Numbered from the stretch's first letter, positions 34,958 through 43,920 are shown. The stretch: 64,000 nt of DNA from Cohnella phaseoli (GCF_003386235.1 NZ_QRDZ01000039.1:1-64000), one strand, 5' to 3'. Translations and numbers: made by a program. The notes: generated by a model from the sequence alone, not told the origin.

Positions 34958-35036
34958 CCAAATATCCACCTAAAGACTTTATTTTATCTATTTTTCGGTT
35001 GTTTTCAAGGACTTTATTACTTATTTTTATGAGTCT

Positions 35037-36263
35037 TTAGTCTCTCTTGGCAATTTCTCTTTCCATGAATGGAGTAGCGGATAAAAAGTCGCGGAAACGC
35101 TCGTATTCGGCGCGAAGACGCTCCATATCGGGTTTTCCATGGTCTTTAACAGCGCGAATCAGCAGGTTTTTCGGCGTATGCTCCAGGTCGATGAATTCGA
35201 GCAGTTGCGCGCGATAACCGGCGAGTTCGAGCAGATTGGCCCGAATCGCGTCCGTCGCGAGCGCTGCGAATCGTTCTTTCAAAATTCCGTGCTTCAGCAG
35301 AGGCTGCAGCACCGGCTGGGAAATTTGCCGAAACAGCTCGTGCTGGCAACAAGGAACGGATAGAATAACGCTGGCGCCCCACTCGATCCCCTTGAGCAGC
35401 GCCGCGTCCGTAGCGGTATCGCAAGCATGCAGCGTAACGACCATATCGACGGACTTGCGCTCTCGGAAAGCCGAGATATCCCCCACAGCGAACGTCAAAT
35501 CCTGCCAGCCTAGCTCGTAAGCCAGCTTCGCGCAAGCTTCGATGACATCCTTCTTCAGGTCCAGCCCGAAGATCCGCACAGGCAGCTTCAGCTTGATGGC
35601 CAAATAATGATAGAGAGCGAAGGTCAAATACGACTTTCCGCAACCGAAGTCCACGATATGCAGCGGCTTGTCCTTGGGCAGCTCCGGCGCGATATCGGCT
35701 ACCATCTCGAGAAACCGGTTGATTTGCCGGAACTTGTCATACTTCGCTTTAAAAATTTTGCCTTCCGGCGTCATGACGCCCAAAGAAATCAGGAACGGGA
35801 CCGGCTCGCCTTCGGGTAACACGTACCGCTTGTCCCGGTTGTGCTCTTGGGGAACCGCCTTCGCGCTCCCGCCCGCTTGATCCGGAGCTTTCGCTCTGAC
35901 GACCAGCGTCAGCTCCCCTTTCTTGTTCGCCAGAGCCTGAACGTCGGCTTCCGTCGTTTGGATCAGCGCCTGTTTGTAGCTGTTCATCTCCGCCGCCAGT
36001 TTATCTGCAAGCTCGTTTGCGTCCACGTTTTCATGGAATGCCTTGTTGTCTGCAAACCGTTCGAACTGATAGCACAGCCCGCTTTTAAGCTTGACAGGCC
36101 TGACCGTCGCCTTGCGCGCAATCGTCCCGTCCTTGCGCCTTGGGGAGCTGAATACGGCCTGCAGCAGCTTTCCTTCGTCCGAGACGTCCTTTAACAGCGC
36201 AAGCCATTCCTTATGACCGACTTTCCCGTTCACCGTCATTTCTCCTTCATTAACGCCGACCAT
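35037..36263 (-). CDS. SAM-dependent methyltransferase (GSTCD-like, Methyltransf_32)
   Basis: 408 residues. The SAM-binding motif VDFGCGKSYLTFALYHYL and the later VTLHACDTATDAALLKGI and SVPCCQHELF segments are typical of the Methyltransf_32 family, which includes GSTCD. The first about 170 residues form an extra N-terminal region. ATG 36263 is preferred because GAAGGA lies 8 nt upstream; ATG 36239 would be ATGA-coupled to the previous gene but has poor spacing. Substrate unknown, possibly RNA or a small molecule. Confidence 0.8.
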   Translation of the reverse strand: MVGVNEGEMTVNGKVGHKEWLALLKDVSDEGKLLQAVFSSPRRKDGTIARKATVRPVKLKSGLCYQFERFADNKAFHENVDANELADKLAAEMNSYKQALIQTTEADVQALANKKGELTLVVRAKAPDQAGGSAKAVPQEHNRDKRYVLPEGEPVPFLISLGVMTPEGKIFKAKYDKFRQINRFLEMVADIAPELPKDKPLHIVDFGCGKSYLTFALYHYLAIKLKLPVRIFGLDLKKDVIEACAKLAYELGWQDLTFAVGDISAFRERKSVDMVVTLHACDTATDAALLKGIEWGASVILSVPCCQHELFRQISQPVLQPLLKHGILKERFAALATDAIRANLLELAGYRAQLLEFIDLEHTPKNLLIRAVKDHGKPDMERLRAEYERFRDFLSATPFMEREIAKRD

Positions 36264-36892
36264 TGCCGTCGTCCTTCTTCCAGTTCTTCCCTCGTCAATT
36301 CTCCGGCTTTAAGAGCGCCATCATCGCAAGCGGCCATTCGCTCGTAGAATTCGTCGCCTTCCGCCTTCGTCACGGCTTGTTTGTCTGCAAGCTCGTAAAG
36401 CGTATTTTCCGCATCCGCCAGCCTGCCCTCGGCTTCATGCCATTGCCATATCGCTCTCATCGTTTCCGTATCCGGCTCGTAAGGCTCCAATGCCTTTTGC
36501 AGCTCCAGCACCCTGGCGCGGACATCCCAGCCTTCCACTTCCATGCCGTGGCGCAGCATGTACAGGCTTAACCGGAGCGCCTTCGCATATCTTGGTACGC
36601 TTTCGCCGGTTTCTCCCAGATCGTGCAGCAAATCCGCTTCCTGCTGCAGCAACGCCGCGACGACGGCGACCGATTCCGCGTTCGGGCTTCCCGTTACCGA
36701 GAGCATCGACAGCAGGTCTTCGTCGCTCAGTCCCATCGCCAGCCGCGAGCGCAGGCGCAGTTCTCGCCCGAGAAACTCATCGATCAGATCGAGAGCCTCC
36801 TTCTGCTTCTGCTGCTGTCTCAATCCCATTGCTTTTCCCAACACAAGACCCGCCTGCGTCAGCAAACGAATCAAATAATCCCTTTCAAACAC
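36236..36892 (-). CDS. DUF6483-like helical protein
   Basis: 218 residues from GTG 36892, two bases after the stop of the alpha/beta hydrolase gene and behind GGGAGGG. Almost entirely helical with repeated amphipathic segments, reading like a TPR- or tetratricopeptide-type helical bundle (KALRLSLYMLRHG, NTLYELADKQA). The length and N-terminus MFERDYLIRLL-type fit the DUF6483 family. Function unknown. Last bases overlap the start of the methyltransferase gene, so they are one operon. Confidence 0.65.
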   Translation of the reverse strand: MFERDYLIRLLTQAGLVLGKAMGLRQQQKQKEALDLIDEFLGRELRLRSRLAMGLSDEDLLSMLSVTGSPNAESVAVVAALLQQEADLLHDLGETGESVPRYAKALRLSLYMLRHGMEVEGWDVRARVLELQKALEPYEPDTETMRAIWQWHEAEGRLADAENTLYELADKQAVTKAEGDEFYERMAACDDGALKAGELTREELEEGRRQWSALMKEK

Positions 36893-36894
36893 GG

Positions 36895-37698
36895 TCAGCC
36901 CTCCCGATTTTGATCCAGGAACCGCCCGATGCACGCAGCCGTCGCCTGCGGATCCTCCATCATGCCCATGTGTCCGACGCCTTTCAACGTAACGGCCGTT
37001 ACATTGTCGCCGGATACCGGAAATCTTTTGTCCGGAGGAATAACCTCGTCCGCTTCTCCTGCAAGCAGCAACACCGGCTGCTTCAGCCGCTCAAGAACGG
37101 ACACGCGATCGGGTCTGGCCCTCATCCCGAGCGCGCAGCCTACGGCGCCTTCCGCCGACGTCTCATAGCCGATTTCCTTCGCCTTCCCAACCCATTCCGG
37201 CCTGCTATCCCGATGCTGAGGGGCAAACAGTTTCGGTACGAGGCCGTCGACGAACGGCGCCACTCCTTGCGAACGGATCGTTTCGACTGCCTTGAGCCGG
37301 TTTTCCTTCGCTTGTTCTCCATCCGGAAAAGCGGTCGAATGCACCAAGCCAAGCGCGTTCAAGCGCTCCGGGTACTTCTCGGCAAACGCCAACGCCGCAT
37401 AGCCGCCCAGCGAATGTCCGAACAAGCTAATCTTCGCCACATTCAGCTCGTCCATCAAAGCTGCGACATCGTCGGCCAAGTTCTCCATCCCATAACGATC
37501 TTCCGCCCCGGCGGCTGCGGAGCTCCCATGTCCTCTCAAGTCGGGAGCGATTACTCGTCCGTATTCAGCGATATAAGGGAGCGTTTCCTCCCAGTAAAGG
37601 CGACTTCCGCAGAAGCCGTGAAGCAGGACGATCGGCTCCCCTACGCCCGCTTCCTCGTAAGCAACGACGATTCCGGTAGAAAGCTGTTTTCTATTCAT
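36895..37698 (-). CDS. Alpha/beta hydrolase
   Basis: 267 residues from ATG 37698 with AAAGGATG upstream; a longer frame to 37770 overlaps the previous gene. Oxyanion loop LLHGFCGSRLYW, nucleophile elbow GHSLGGYAA (Ser), acid in GEADEVIPP (Asp) and His in GVGHMGMM give a full catalytic triad. It could be an esterase, lipase or haloperoxidase-like enzyme; the substrate cannot be set. The start overlaps the yyaC stop by 8 bp. Confidence 0.87.
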   Translation of the reverse strand: MNRKQLSTGIVVAYEEAGVGEPIVLLHGFCGSRLYWEETLPYIAEYGRVIAPDLRGHGSSAAAGAEDRYGMENLADDVAALMDELNVAKISLFGHSLGGYAALAFAEKYPERLNALGLVHSTAFPDGEQAKENRLKAVETIRSQGVAPFVDGLVPKLFAPQHRDSRPEWVGKAKEIGYETSAEGAVGCALGMRARPDRVSVLERLKQPVLLLAGEADEVIPPDKRFPVSGDNVTAVTLKGVGHMGMMEDPQATAACIGRFLDQNREG

Positions 37699-38257
37699 AA
37701 GCGCCCATCCTTTCAGCGTTCGATTTAAAATACTGCGAAGCCTGTCTTGCCACTGCGCTTGCAATCGCATCGGCGATTTCTCCAGCCATTCGCATTACGC
37801 GGTACAACGACGTGGATTGTAACGTCCAGTACGGCTTCAGACTGTTCTCGTTCACGACACCGGCAATGCTATACGTCCCAATAGCGCCAAAACCCCCGTT
37901 CACCGAACGGGCCGGAACGAGCGGTCCGCGACTCGCTAGAAACAAACCCACGCTTTCCGCACGCCCCAGACAGGCGTCGATTGCGACAATGATCGCATCG
38001 TCCGGAAGCGTCTTGGCAAGTCGCGGCAGTGTATTCGCATCGCACGGGATTCTTAGCGTTCCCATGACTCCTGCAACGCCGCGTTCCTCTAACAGCGAGC
38101 CGACCAAAGGACCGAGACTGTCCCCCGTCGACCGATCCGTTCCGATGCACAAGTAGATGATTTCTTTTCCCTCATGATCGGAGACGATTCGGCTTACGAA
38201 CGCCTGCAATCCGGCGGCATCGACGCGGTCAGCCTTATCCGGCTTGCAGTCGATCAT
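37691..38257 (-). CDS. yyaC: YyaC-like sporulation protease-fold protein
   Basis: 188 residues from ATG 38257 (GGGAGAGGG upstream); the longer frame includes the divergent promoter. CIGTDRSTGDSLGPLVG and VAIDACLGRAESVG match YyaC, a paralogue of the germination protease Gpr, which degrades small acid-soluble proteins. The GT-D-rich and AIDAC segments correspond to Gpr's active-site region. In B. subtilis, YyaC is sporulation-associated. It heads a leftward four-gene group. Confidence 0.85.
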   Translation of the reverse strand: MIDCKPDKADRVDAAGLQAFVSRIVSDHEGKEIIYLCIGTDRSTGDSLGPLVGSLLEERGVAGVMGTLRIPCDANTLPRLAKTLPDDAIIVAIDACLGRAESVGLFLASRGPLVPARSVNGGFGAIGTYSIAGVVNENSLKPYWTLQSTSLYRVMRMAGEIADAIASAVARQASQYFKSNAERMGAYE

Positions 38258-38390
38258 GTGACCCTCTCCCATCCTCCGACATCCTTCTTTCAGGTTACCA
38301 CTCCGGCAAGCGGAATTCCACCTCTGCACGTACTGTCCGTTCCTATGGTACAATATCAGCATCCCACTTACGCCAGAGAGGAAGAAACCG

Positions 38391-38612
38391 ATGGATTTGA
38401 ACCAACCGACGCAAGAAAATGTAGAATATATGATCGAAGCGATTAAAACAAAGCTGCGCATGGCCACTGGCTCCGCAATGCAGGCTTCCGGCTTCAACGT
38501 CGACAAATACGAAGACTTGAAAGACATCTACGACATGATTAATTCCAAAGAACGTTTCAGCATCAGCGAAGTCGAAGCGCTCGTATCCGAATTGGGTAAG
38601 CTTCGGGGATAG
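38391..38612 (+). CDS. yfkK: DUF1128 / UPF0435 (YfkK-like) protein
   Basis: 73 residues, the usual size of the family. NVEYMIEAIKTKLRMATGSA and the tail FSISEVEALVSELGKL are typical; the protein is short, acidic and helical. Function unknown. AGAGGAAG lies before ATG 38391, and TACAAT at about 38349-38354 is a candidate -10. A terminator follows. Confidence 0.88.
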   Translation: MDLNQPTQENVEYMIEAIKTKLRMATGSAMQASGFNVDKYEDLKDIYDMINSKERFSISEVEALVSELGKLRG

Positions 38613-38640
38613 AATCCCAAGCATTCATACATCACAACAG

Positions 38641-38669
38641 GCGCGGACATCATCAGGTCCGTGCTTTTT
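38641..38669 (+). terminator. Rho-independent terminator for yfkK
   Basis: GCGCGGAC / GTCCGTGC stem with one G-T pair and an ATCATCAG loop, then TTTTTG. Confidence 0.8.
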
Positions 38670-38778
38670 GTGTTTCGCGATATCTGCATTTCTAGAAAAT
38701 CCTCTTGATGGCGTTTCCATCGAAAAAAACGATCGTTGCTATGAAAAAATCTCACTAACTCGTTCTCCCTAAGCGCTG

Positions 38779-38793
38779 ATATGATGATTATCA
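38779..38793 (+). promoter_or_regulatory. Possible Fur-box-like site before a small gene
   Basis: The 15-bp window matches TGATAATNATTATCA at 11 positions (right half ATTATCA perfect) and overlaps TATGAT, a possible -10. It lies 24 bp before the start of a 57-residue gene. The match is modest, so this is only a lead. Confidence 0.25.
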
Positions 38794-38816
38794 ACAAAAT
38801 TTGGGAGGCGATAAAG

Positions 38817-38990
38817 ATGTTGCTTCACGAGTACACGGCATATAAAATATTGGAAAGCGATCGGCAACTGCTGGAACGGGATTTGGAGTATCATGCCAAA
38901 GCATTTGAGAACGATCCCCTTCCCCCCTCCAAAAAAACGTGGCTGCATTTACTAACGCTTCTGGTTGCAGGGCAATATTATTCGAAATAA
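38817..38990 (+). CDS. Small unknown protein, 57 residues
   Basis: From ATG 38817 with GGGAGGCG upstream; the start at 38781 is less likely. The first about 35 residues are acidic and helical (ILESDRQLLERDLEYHAKAF), then Pro-rich PLPPSKKT, then a short hydrophobic stretch WLHLLTLLVAG. It might be a tail-anchored membrane micro-protein. Not recognised. It lies 32 bp before the LysR regulator in the same direction, and the Fur-like motif is upstream. Confidence 0.5.
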   Translation: MLLHEYTAYKILESDRQLLERDLEYHAKAFENDPLPPSKKTWLHLLTLLVAGQYYSK

Positions 38991-39022
38991 CAACACCGGT
39001 TTGCGAAGGAGCGTTGATATGC

Positions 39023-39934
39023 GTGGATTTAAATTATATGAAATCTTTTATGGAAGTCGCACGCTGTCAAAGCTTCACCAAAGCGGCGGAAAACCTCGGC
39101 TACGTACAATCCAGCATAACCGCGCAAATTCAGAAGCTGGAGCATGAATACGGCGTCATTCTGTTTGAAAGGTACGGCCGATCCATGCGGCTCACTTCGG
39201 CCGGCGAACAGTTGCGGGAAACATTTGCGCACATTTTGCAGCTGTACGACGACTCGAAACGGACAATTGCCAGACAAGCGAAGGGGATTCTCGAGATCGG
39301 CACGATTGAGTCTTTGATGGCATTCCTGCTTCCCCCTCTTTTCCATCGTTTTCTGCAAAGCTACCCCGGGATCAACCTGCAGGTGAACGAGCTTAAAGAA
39401 CCCTCAATTCTACAAGCCGTTCGTACCGGCCAATTGGATATCGGCATTCTAATGGATCTGCCGATCAACGACGAGGATATGGAATCAGTCATTGTCCGGC
39501 AAGAGCCCCTTGTCCTCGTCGCCCATCCCGAACATCCTTTGAACGCCCTAAAGCATGTCAGCGTCTCGGATCTGAACGGACAATACCTGATCGTAACCGA
39601 GCAGGGCTGCACTTACCGAGCGGCTTTGGAACGTTTGCTGGGCCAACACGGGATCAACTATCAAATCCTTCACGAATTCGGCAACCTTGAAGCAATTAAA
39701 CAGTGCGTGAGCTACGGTCTCGGGATCGCGCTCGTCCCCCGGATCACCGTCACCCGCGAACTGTCCGAGCGCAAGCTGGTCACTCTCCCCTTTGCACACG
39801 CGGATATCACTTTTTACACGCAAATCGTTCACCACAAGAAAAAATGGCTCAGTCCCGCCATCCGCCATCTGATCGACCTGCTTGAAGGAAAGTGCGACGA
39901 AGCCCTTCCTTCCGTTGATACCCACATTTCATAA
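39023..39934 (+). CDS. LysR-family transcriptional regulator
   Basis: 303 residues from GTG 39023 (GAAGGAG 11 nt upstream). The N-terminal winged helix MKSFMEVARCQSFTKAAENL, then SSITAQIQKLEHEYGVILFERYGRSMRLT, is a textbook LysR DNA-binding domain. The rest is a periplasmic-binding-like effector domain. Target and ligand unknown; no clear divergent partner on the left, though the small gene at 38817 may share a transcript. Confidence 0.9.
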   Translation: MDLNYMKSFMEVARCQSFTKAAENLGYVQSSITAQIQKLEHEYGVILFERYGRSMRLTSAGEQLRETFAHILQLYDDSKRTIARQAKGILEIGTIESLMAFLLPPLFHRFLQSYPGINLQVNELKEPSILQAVRTGQLDIGILMDLPINDEDMESVIVRQEPLVLVAHPEHPLNALKHVSVSDLNGQYLIVTEQGCTYRAALERLLGQHGINYQILHEFGNLEAIKQCVSYGLGIALVPRITVTRELSERKLVTLPFAHADITFYTQIVHHKKKWLSPAIRHLIDLLEGKCDEALPSVDTHIS

Positions 39935-40279
39935 ACCGCATTCCGGGCGAGTCGGCTAGTTGGTGCGCCAACCGCATCCGCTCTCCGACATCCCGACTCT
40001 CTCGGACTGCCCCTTCTGTCACTGTCCCCTCTCTGTCTCTGTCCCTAGCCTCCTATCGCTAATTCCCTCGTTTTTCTGCAATCTCATCTCTGACTCAGAT
40101 TTTTCCATATAATCCCTAACAAACTTCGACTTATCTCATTTTCTCCCTCCCTGAGTCATCTGCAGAACCCTCCGGTCGCCTGTTCATATTAAATCGTTGA
40201 ATGGTTCCTTCTAACACTAACTTTCAATTTTTCTTAATCCGAAACTCAATCCTCTATTAATTTCTATCAATCTTGATCG

Positions 40280-40376
40280 CCTCTATCCCTCTATCCCTCT
40301 ATCTCTCTATCTCTCTGCCCTCTATCCCTCTGCCCTCTATCCCTCTATCCCTCTATCCCCCTATCTCCCTCATTAC
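40280..40376. repeat. Pyrimidine octamer repeat tract
   Basis: About a dozen imperfect CTCTATCC-type units, with CTCTGCCCTCTATCC duplicated in the middle. It lies within a strand-asymmetric C/T-rich region (about 39980-40410) with no gene. The gap 39935-40586 otherwise holds a promoter region (40502-40530) and nothing else I can support. Confidence 0.8.
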
Positions 40377-40501
40377 CCCCTCATTCACACCTCTTATCAG
40401 CCTTCTATCTGCCATTCGCTCAGGTAAGCCAAAACTGAGATAAGAATACCTCCAGGGTATGGAAAAATAATGAAAAATCCCAATTTTAATAAAAAAAACC
40501 C

Positions 40502-40530
40502 TTTAAATAAGAACATATGTTTGGTAAAAT
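40502..40530 (+). promoter_or_regulatory. Candidate promoter with LexA-box-like operator
   Basis: TTTAAA (-35-like), 17 bp, TAAAAT (-10-like). The spacer holds AGAACATATGTTTG (40510-40523), which agrees with the Bacillus LexA/DinR consensus CGAACRNRYGTTYC at 12 of 14 positions. It lies about 60 bp before the zinc-ribbon gene's ATG. Confidence 0.45.
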
Positions 40531-40586
40531 GGAAACAGGAACGAGAGTTCGATGAAAAATAGACTGCGGTATTAGGAGGGGGCTAC

Positions 40587-41246
40587 ATGGCGTCTATTCG
40601 CAAGTTTATGTCTCTTTTTCCGGACGAGCAGTCCTGTCGCGATTACTTGTTTACGATCCGTTGGCCGCGTGGTTTTATTTGTACCAAGTGCGGAGATATG
40701 CGGTACTGCTTGATTAAAACGCGGAATGTGTATGAATGCGCCAACTGCAAGACGCAAACCTCGATTACGTCCAACACGTTGATGCACCGAACGAAATTGC
40801 CACTGCGATACTGGATGGTGGCTCTTTATTGGGTCGCTTCAGGCCATCGCTGCTCGGCGCGCAAGCTGGCTCAGACTCTTTGTATCCAGCAGCGTACGGC
40901 CGAAAGATTGCTTCGCAAAATCCGGCTTGCCATGCATAAGTCGGAGATAACCCCCATGCTGGACTTCTGGAACCGCGAGAAACGCTCGGCCCAACAGCCT
41001 ATCGTACGACGAGCCATGCTCATGATGTACAAGAAGGCTCGCTCCTTCATTCGAAAATATTACGGCAAGCGCGTATCCAACTGGAATCGGCTTTATTACT
41101 ATTATGAGTTTCGCTTCCGGAACAACAATTCGCATCACTTCATCGAGGCCCTTTCAAGGCTGATTCTTGCCTCCTGCACGACAATTTACACCTTAAATGA
41201 ATATGGGATGCTTCGTGAGCGAAAGAATACAGCAGCCGCATCATAA
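40587..41246 (+). CDS. IS1595-derived zinc-ribbon protein lacking the DDE core
   Basis: 219 residues, AGGAGGGGG before ATG. The N-terminus (FPDEQSCRDYLFTIRWPRGF, CTKCG ... YECANC) is the zinc-ribbon domain of IS1595-type transposases, and residues 55-120 match their linker and helix-turn-helix-like part. The end (YYYYEFRFRNNNSHHFIEAL) resembles the transposase C-terminal tail. The RNase H-like DDE domain of about 150 residues that should lie between is absent; only about 45 residues remain. The frame is intact, so it may be a domesticated DNA-binding protein or a deletion relic. No terminal inverted repeats were seen. Confidence 0.7.
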   Translation: MASIRKFMSLFPDEQSCRDYLFTIRWPRGFICTKCGDMRYCLIKTRNVYECANCKTQTSITSNTLMHRTKLPLRYWMVALYWVASGHRCSARKLAQTLCIQQRTAERLLRKIRLAMHKSEITPMLDFWNREKRSAQQPIVRRAMLMMYKKARSFIRKYYGKRVSNWNRLYYYYEFRFRNNNSHHFIEALSRLILASCTTIYTLNEYGMLRERKNTAAAS

Positions 41247-41285
41247 AAAAACGGCCGAACAGAGATTTCTCTCTATCCAGCCGTT
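41245..41285 (-). terminator. Rho-independent terminator of the gal operon
   Basis: On the minus strand, AACGGC...GAGAG pairs with CTCT...GCCGTT, then T7. It lies about 30 bp after galT. On the plus strand the hairpin follows the zinc-ribbon gene but has no T-run. Confidence 0.8.
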
Positions 41286-41316
41286 ACATATATAAAGCTT
41301 TGTTTTGCCGTGCCGG

Positions 41317-42915
41317 TTATGCCGTCACAAACTTTTCCAGGAATCGTCCGAAGGCGGTACGGCCATCCTCGTCCGTCTTATACACGCCTGCGTCGCGAAG
41401 CACTGCATAGAACTTGTCGCCAACTTCTGCCTGCAGAAGAAGCTTCACGGCTTCTTCCGAGCCGTCCGTTCCGTACAGGTCGACCAATTCCGCGATCCAT
41501 GCAGCATGCTTGTTTAGAGGGTGGCTAGCGACACCAAGCCCCGCTTGGTCGTAAGACGTCTTGCCCGTCATAATGTCAGAAATCAAGCCGAGCTCATCTT
41601 GCAGACGACCTGGGAGCACCGCCAGACCCATCACTTCGATCAGACCGATATTTTCTTTTTTGATATGATGAAGCTCCTTGTGCGGGTGGAAAATACCGTC
41701 GGGATGCTTTTCGCTTGTACGATTGTTGCGGAGCACGAGATCGAGCTCATATGCGCCGTTATCCTTAAAGCGGGCGATCGGAGTGATCGTATTATGCTCG
41801 ACACGCGCGCCGTCCTTGTCGCTGAACGCGAAAATGTCCGCAGCCGGATCGCTATAACCGCGCCACTCGGCAAGGATCACCGAAGCGGCGTCCAGCAGCG
41901 CTTGGCGATTGCTCGATTGCAAGCGCAGAACGGACATGGGCCATTGTACGATTCCGAGAGAAACATCCGGATACTGGCCGTGCGAACGCCATTCCGTCAC
42001 AGGCGCCGTCTCCATCGGAAAAACGTGTCTCCCCGCTTGGAAATGATCGTGATTCAAAATCGAGCCGCCCACGATCGGCAAGTCGGCATTGGAGCCGATA
42101 AAATAGTGCGGGAACTGCTCTACGAAATCCAACAAGCGGGCGAAAGTCGCCGCCGAAATTTTCATCGGAACGTGCTCGCCACGGAATACGATGCTGTGCT
42201 CGTTATAGTACACGTAAGGCGAGTATTGGAAAAACCAATCTTCTCCCAGCAGAGTCACGGGAAGAACGCGCAAATTTTGCCGTGCCGGATGGTCCGGACG
42301 TCCCGCGTATCCGACGTTCTCTTTGCAGAGCAAGCATTTCGGATAATGGGATTGCGGCAATGATTTGAGCAGCGCGATCTCTCGTGGGTCCTTCTCCGGC
42401 TTGGAGAGGTTGACCGTAATTTCGAGTTCGCCGTCCGGGGTGCGATGCTTCCAATAGCCGTTCTTCTTGATCCGATCCATGCGAATGTAGTTAGAGTCGA
42501 TGTTGAACTTGTAGAACCAGTCGGTCGCCCCGGCTATGCCGGCCTCTGCCGTCCGCTCGCGAAAGCGTCGATTCGTCTCCGAAGGCCGCGGCATCAAAAG
42601 CCCCATGATCCGGGCGTCGAATAAATCCTTATATGTGAGCGTATCGTCGGGCACAAGACCGAGAACCGCGGCTGCATCAAGCAAAGGCTCCAGTAGAGGT
42701 ACCGGGCTGTCGGGCAGTTCTTCCGCAAGCGGTCGGGCACCTGCACCTGCCGCCGGCTCCTTCACGCTGAACAAATCCAGCAGTCGGTTGCGAGCGTCGT
42801 CGGCGTCAAGCGAGTCGATCAGCCCTTGATGAAGCGCGAACGCAATCAGCCGCTCGATGGCCTCCGCCAAATTCTGCCCGGAGAATGCTTCAGGGGTCGA
42901 TGTAGATTCATTCAT
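41317..42915 (-). CDS. galT: UDP-glucose-hexose-1-phosphate uridylyltransferase (GalT, type 2)
   Basis: 532 residues, the length of the Bacillus-type GalT. The N-terminal region is followed by segments ...NYIRMDRIKKNGYWKHRTPDG... and NHDHFQAGRH, the nucleotidyl-transfer region of the family. It converts galactose-1-phosphate and UDP-glucose to UDP-galactose and glucose-1-phosphate. Last gene of galKET, GGGGAGG before ATG, terminator after. Confidence 0.94.
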   Translation of the reverse strand: MNESTSTPEAFSGQNLAEAIERLIAFALHQGLIDSLDADDARNRLLDLFSVKEPAAGAGARPLAEELPDSPVPLLEPLLDAAAVLGLVPDDTLTYKDLFDARIMGLLMPRPSETNRRFRERTAEAGIAGATDWFYKFNIDSNYIRMDRIKKNGYWKHRTPDGELEITVNLSKPEKDPREIALLKSLPQSHYPKCLLCKENVGYAGRPDHPARQNLRVLPVTLLGEDWFFQYSPYVYYNEHSIVFRGEHVPMKISAATFARLLDFVEQFPHYFIGSNADLPIVGGSILNHDHFQAGRHVFPMETAPVTEWRSHGQYPDVSLGIVQWPMSVLRLQSSNRQALLDAASVILAEWRGYSDPAADIFAFSDKDGARVEHNTITPIARFKDNGAYELDLVLRNNRTSEKHPDGIFHPHKELHHIKKENIGLIEVMGLAVLPGRLQDELGLISDIMTGKTSYDQAGLGVASHPLNKHAAWIAELVDLYGTDGSEEAVKLLLQAEVGDKFYAVLRDAGVYKTDEDGRTAFGRFLEKFVTA

Positions 42916-42930
42916 GCGATAAGCCTCCCC

Positions 42931-43917
42931 TTACTTCTTGTAGCCGTTCGGATTTGCGCGGTGCCATTCCCATGCGCTCTTGACGATAGCTTCCAGTTTA
43001 TCGCGCTTCGGCGCCCAGCCCAGTTCCTTGCGCGCCCGCTCCGACGAGGCGATCAGCACCGCGGGGTCACCTGCTCTACGCGCTTCGATTTTCGCCGGAA
43101 TCGGATGGCCGGTCACTTCGCGCGAAACGTCGATTACCTGCTTAACCGAGTAGCCGTTGCCGCTGCCCAGGTTGTAGATCGCGCTGTCTCCGCGCTGACG
43201 GAGCCGTTCCAGCGCCAAAATATGGGCGTCGGCCAGATCGCTAACATGAATATAGTCGCGAATGCAGGTGCCGTCTTCCGTTGCATAGTCGTCGCCGAAC
43301 ACAGAGATGAACTCCCGCTGCCCCAGCGCGACTTGAAGCACGAGCGGTACCAGATGCGATTCCGGACTGTGGTCTTCGCCGATTTTGCCCGACTCGTGCG
43401 CGCCCGCCGCATTGAAATAGCGCAAGGATACGAACTTGATGCCGTGGGCGACGTCGAACCAACGGATCATCTTCTCCATCGACAGCTTCGTTTCGCCATA
43501 AGCGTTCGTCGGCACGGTCCGGTCATACTCGTCGATCGGCACGCGTTCAGGTTCTCCGTACGTGGCTGCAGTCGAAGAGAACACGATGCGCGAGACGCCG
43601 GCCTTCTGCATTTGCTCAAGCAGGCACAGCGTACCGTACACGTTGTTGTGATAATACTTGCCCGGGTCCTTCATGCTCTCGCCGACAAGGGAGTTCGCCG
43701 CGAAATGGATGACGCCGTCGATGTCGTTTTCTTCAAATACCTTAGCAAGGAAATCTCCGTCGCGCAGGTCACCCTCATAAAACTTGCCGCCTAATACCGC
43801 GTCCCGGTGACCTTGATACAAATTGTCGACGATGACAACCTGCTCCCCTTTTTCCAGCAATGCCGCAACTGCATGCGAGCCGATGTAGCCCGCTCCGCCT
43901 GTAACCAATACCGCCAT
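42931..43917 (-). CDS. galE: UDP-glucose 4-epimerase
   Basis: 328 residues. [10 protein letters not shown] near the N-terminus binds [14 protein letters not shown] and the [10 protein letters not shown] motif carry the SDR Ser-Tyr-Lys triad (TYG, Y-x-x-x-K). It interconverts UDP-glucose and UDP-galactose. The middle gene of galKET, 15 bp upstream of galT and 3 bp after galK, so clearly co-transcribed. GGAGGGGGAGG precedes its ATG. Confidence 0.97.
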   Translation of the reverse strand: MAVLVTGGAGYIGSHAVAALLEKGEQVVIVDNLYQGHRDAVLGGKFYEGDLRDGDFLAKVFEENDIDGVIHFAANSLVGESMKDPGKYYHNNVYGTLCLLEQMQKAGVSRIVFSSTAATYGEPERVPIDEYDRTVPTNAYGETKLSMEKMIRWFDVAHGIKFVSLRYFNAAGAHESGKIGEDHSPESHLVPLVLQVALGQREFISVFGDDYATEDGTCIRDYIHVSDLADAHILALERLRQRGDSAIYNLGSGNGYSVKQVIDVSREVTGHPIPAKIEARRAGDPAVLIASSERARKELGWAPKRDKLEAIVKSAWEWHRANPNGYKK

Positions 43918-43920
43918 CGT

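Noticed and set aside
36239-36263. ATGA-coupled start of the methyltransferase at 36239
   Set aside because: The ribosome site is only two bases from this ATG; the start at 36263 has correct spacing.
36490-37728. 412-codon plus-strand frame
   Set aside because: Antisense to the DUF6483-like and alpha/beta hydrolase genes; Arg/Pro-rich composition, no ribosome site, no recognisable domain.
40280-40376. Possible CRISPR array from periodic repeats
   Set aside because: Units are 8 bp, contiguous and without unique spacers; no cas gene nearby.
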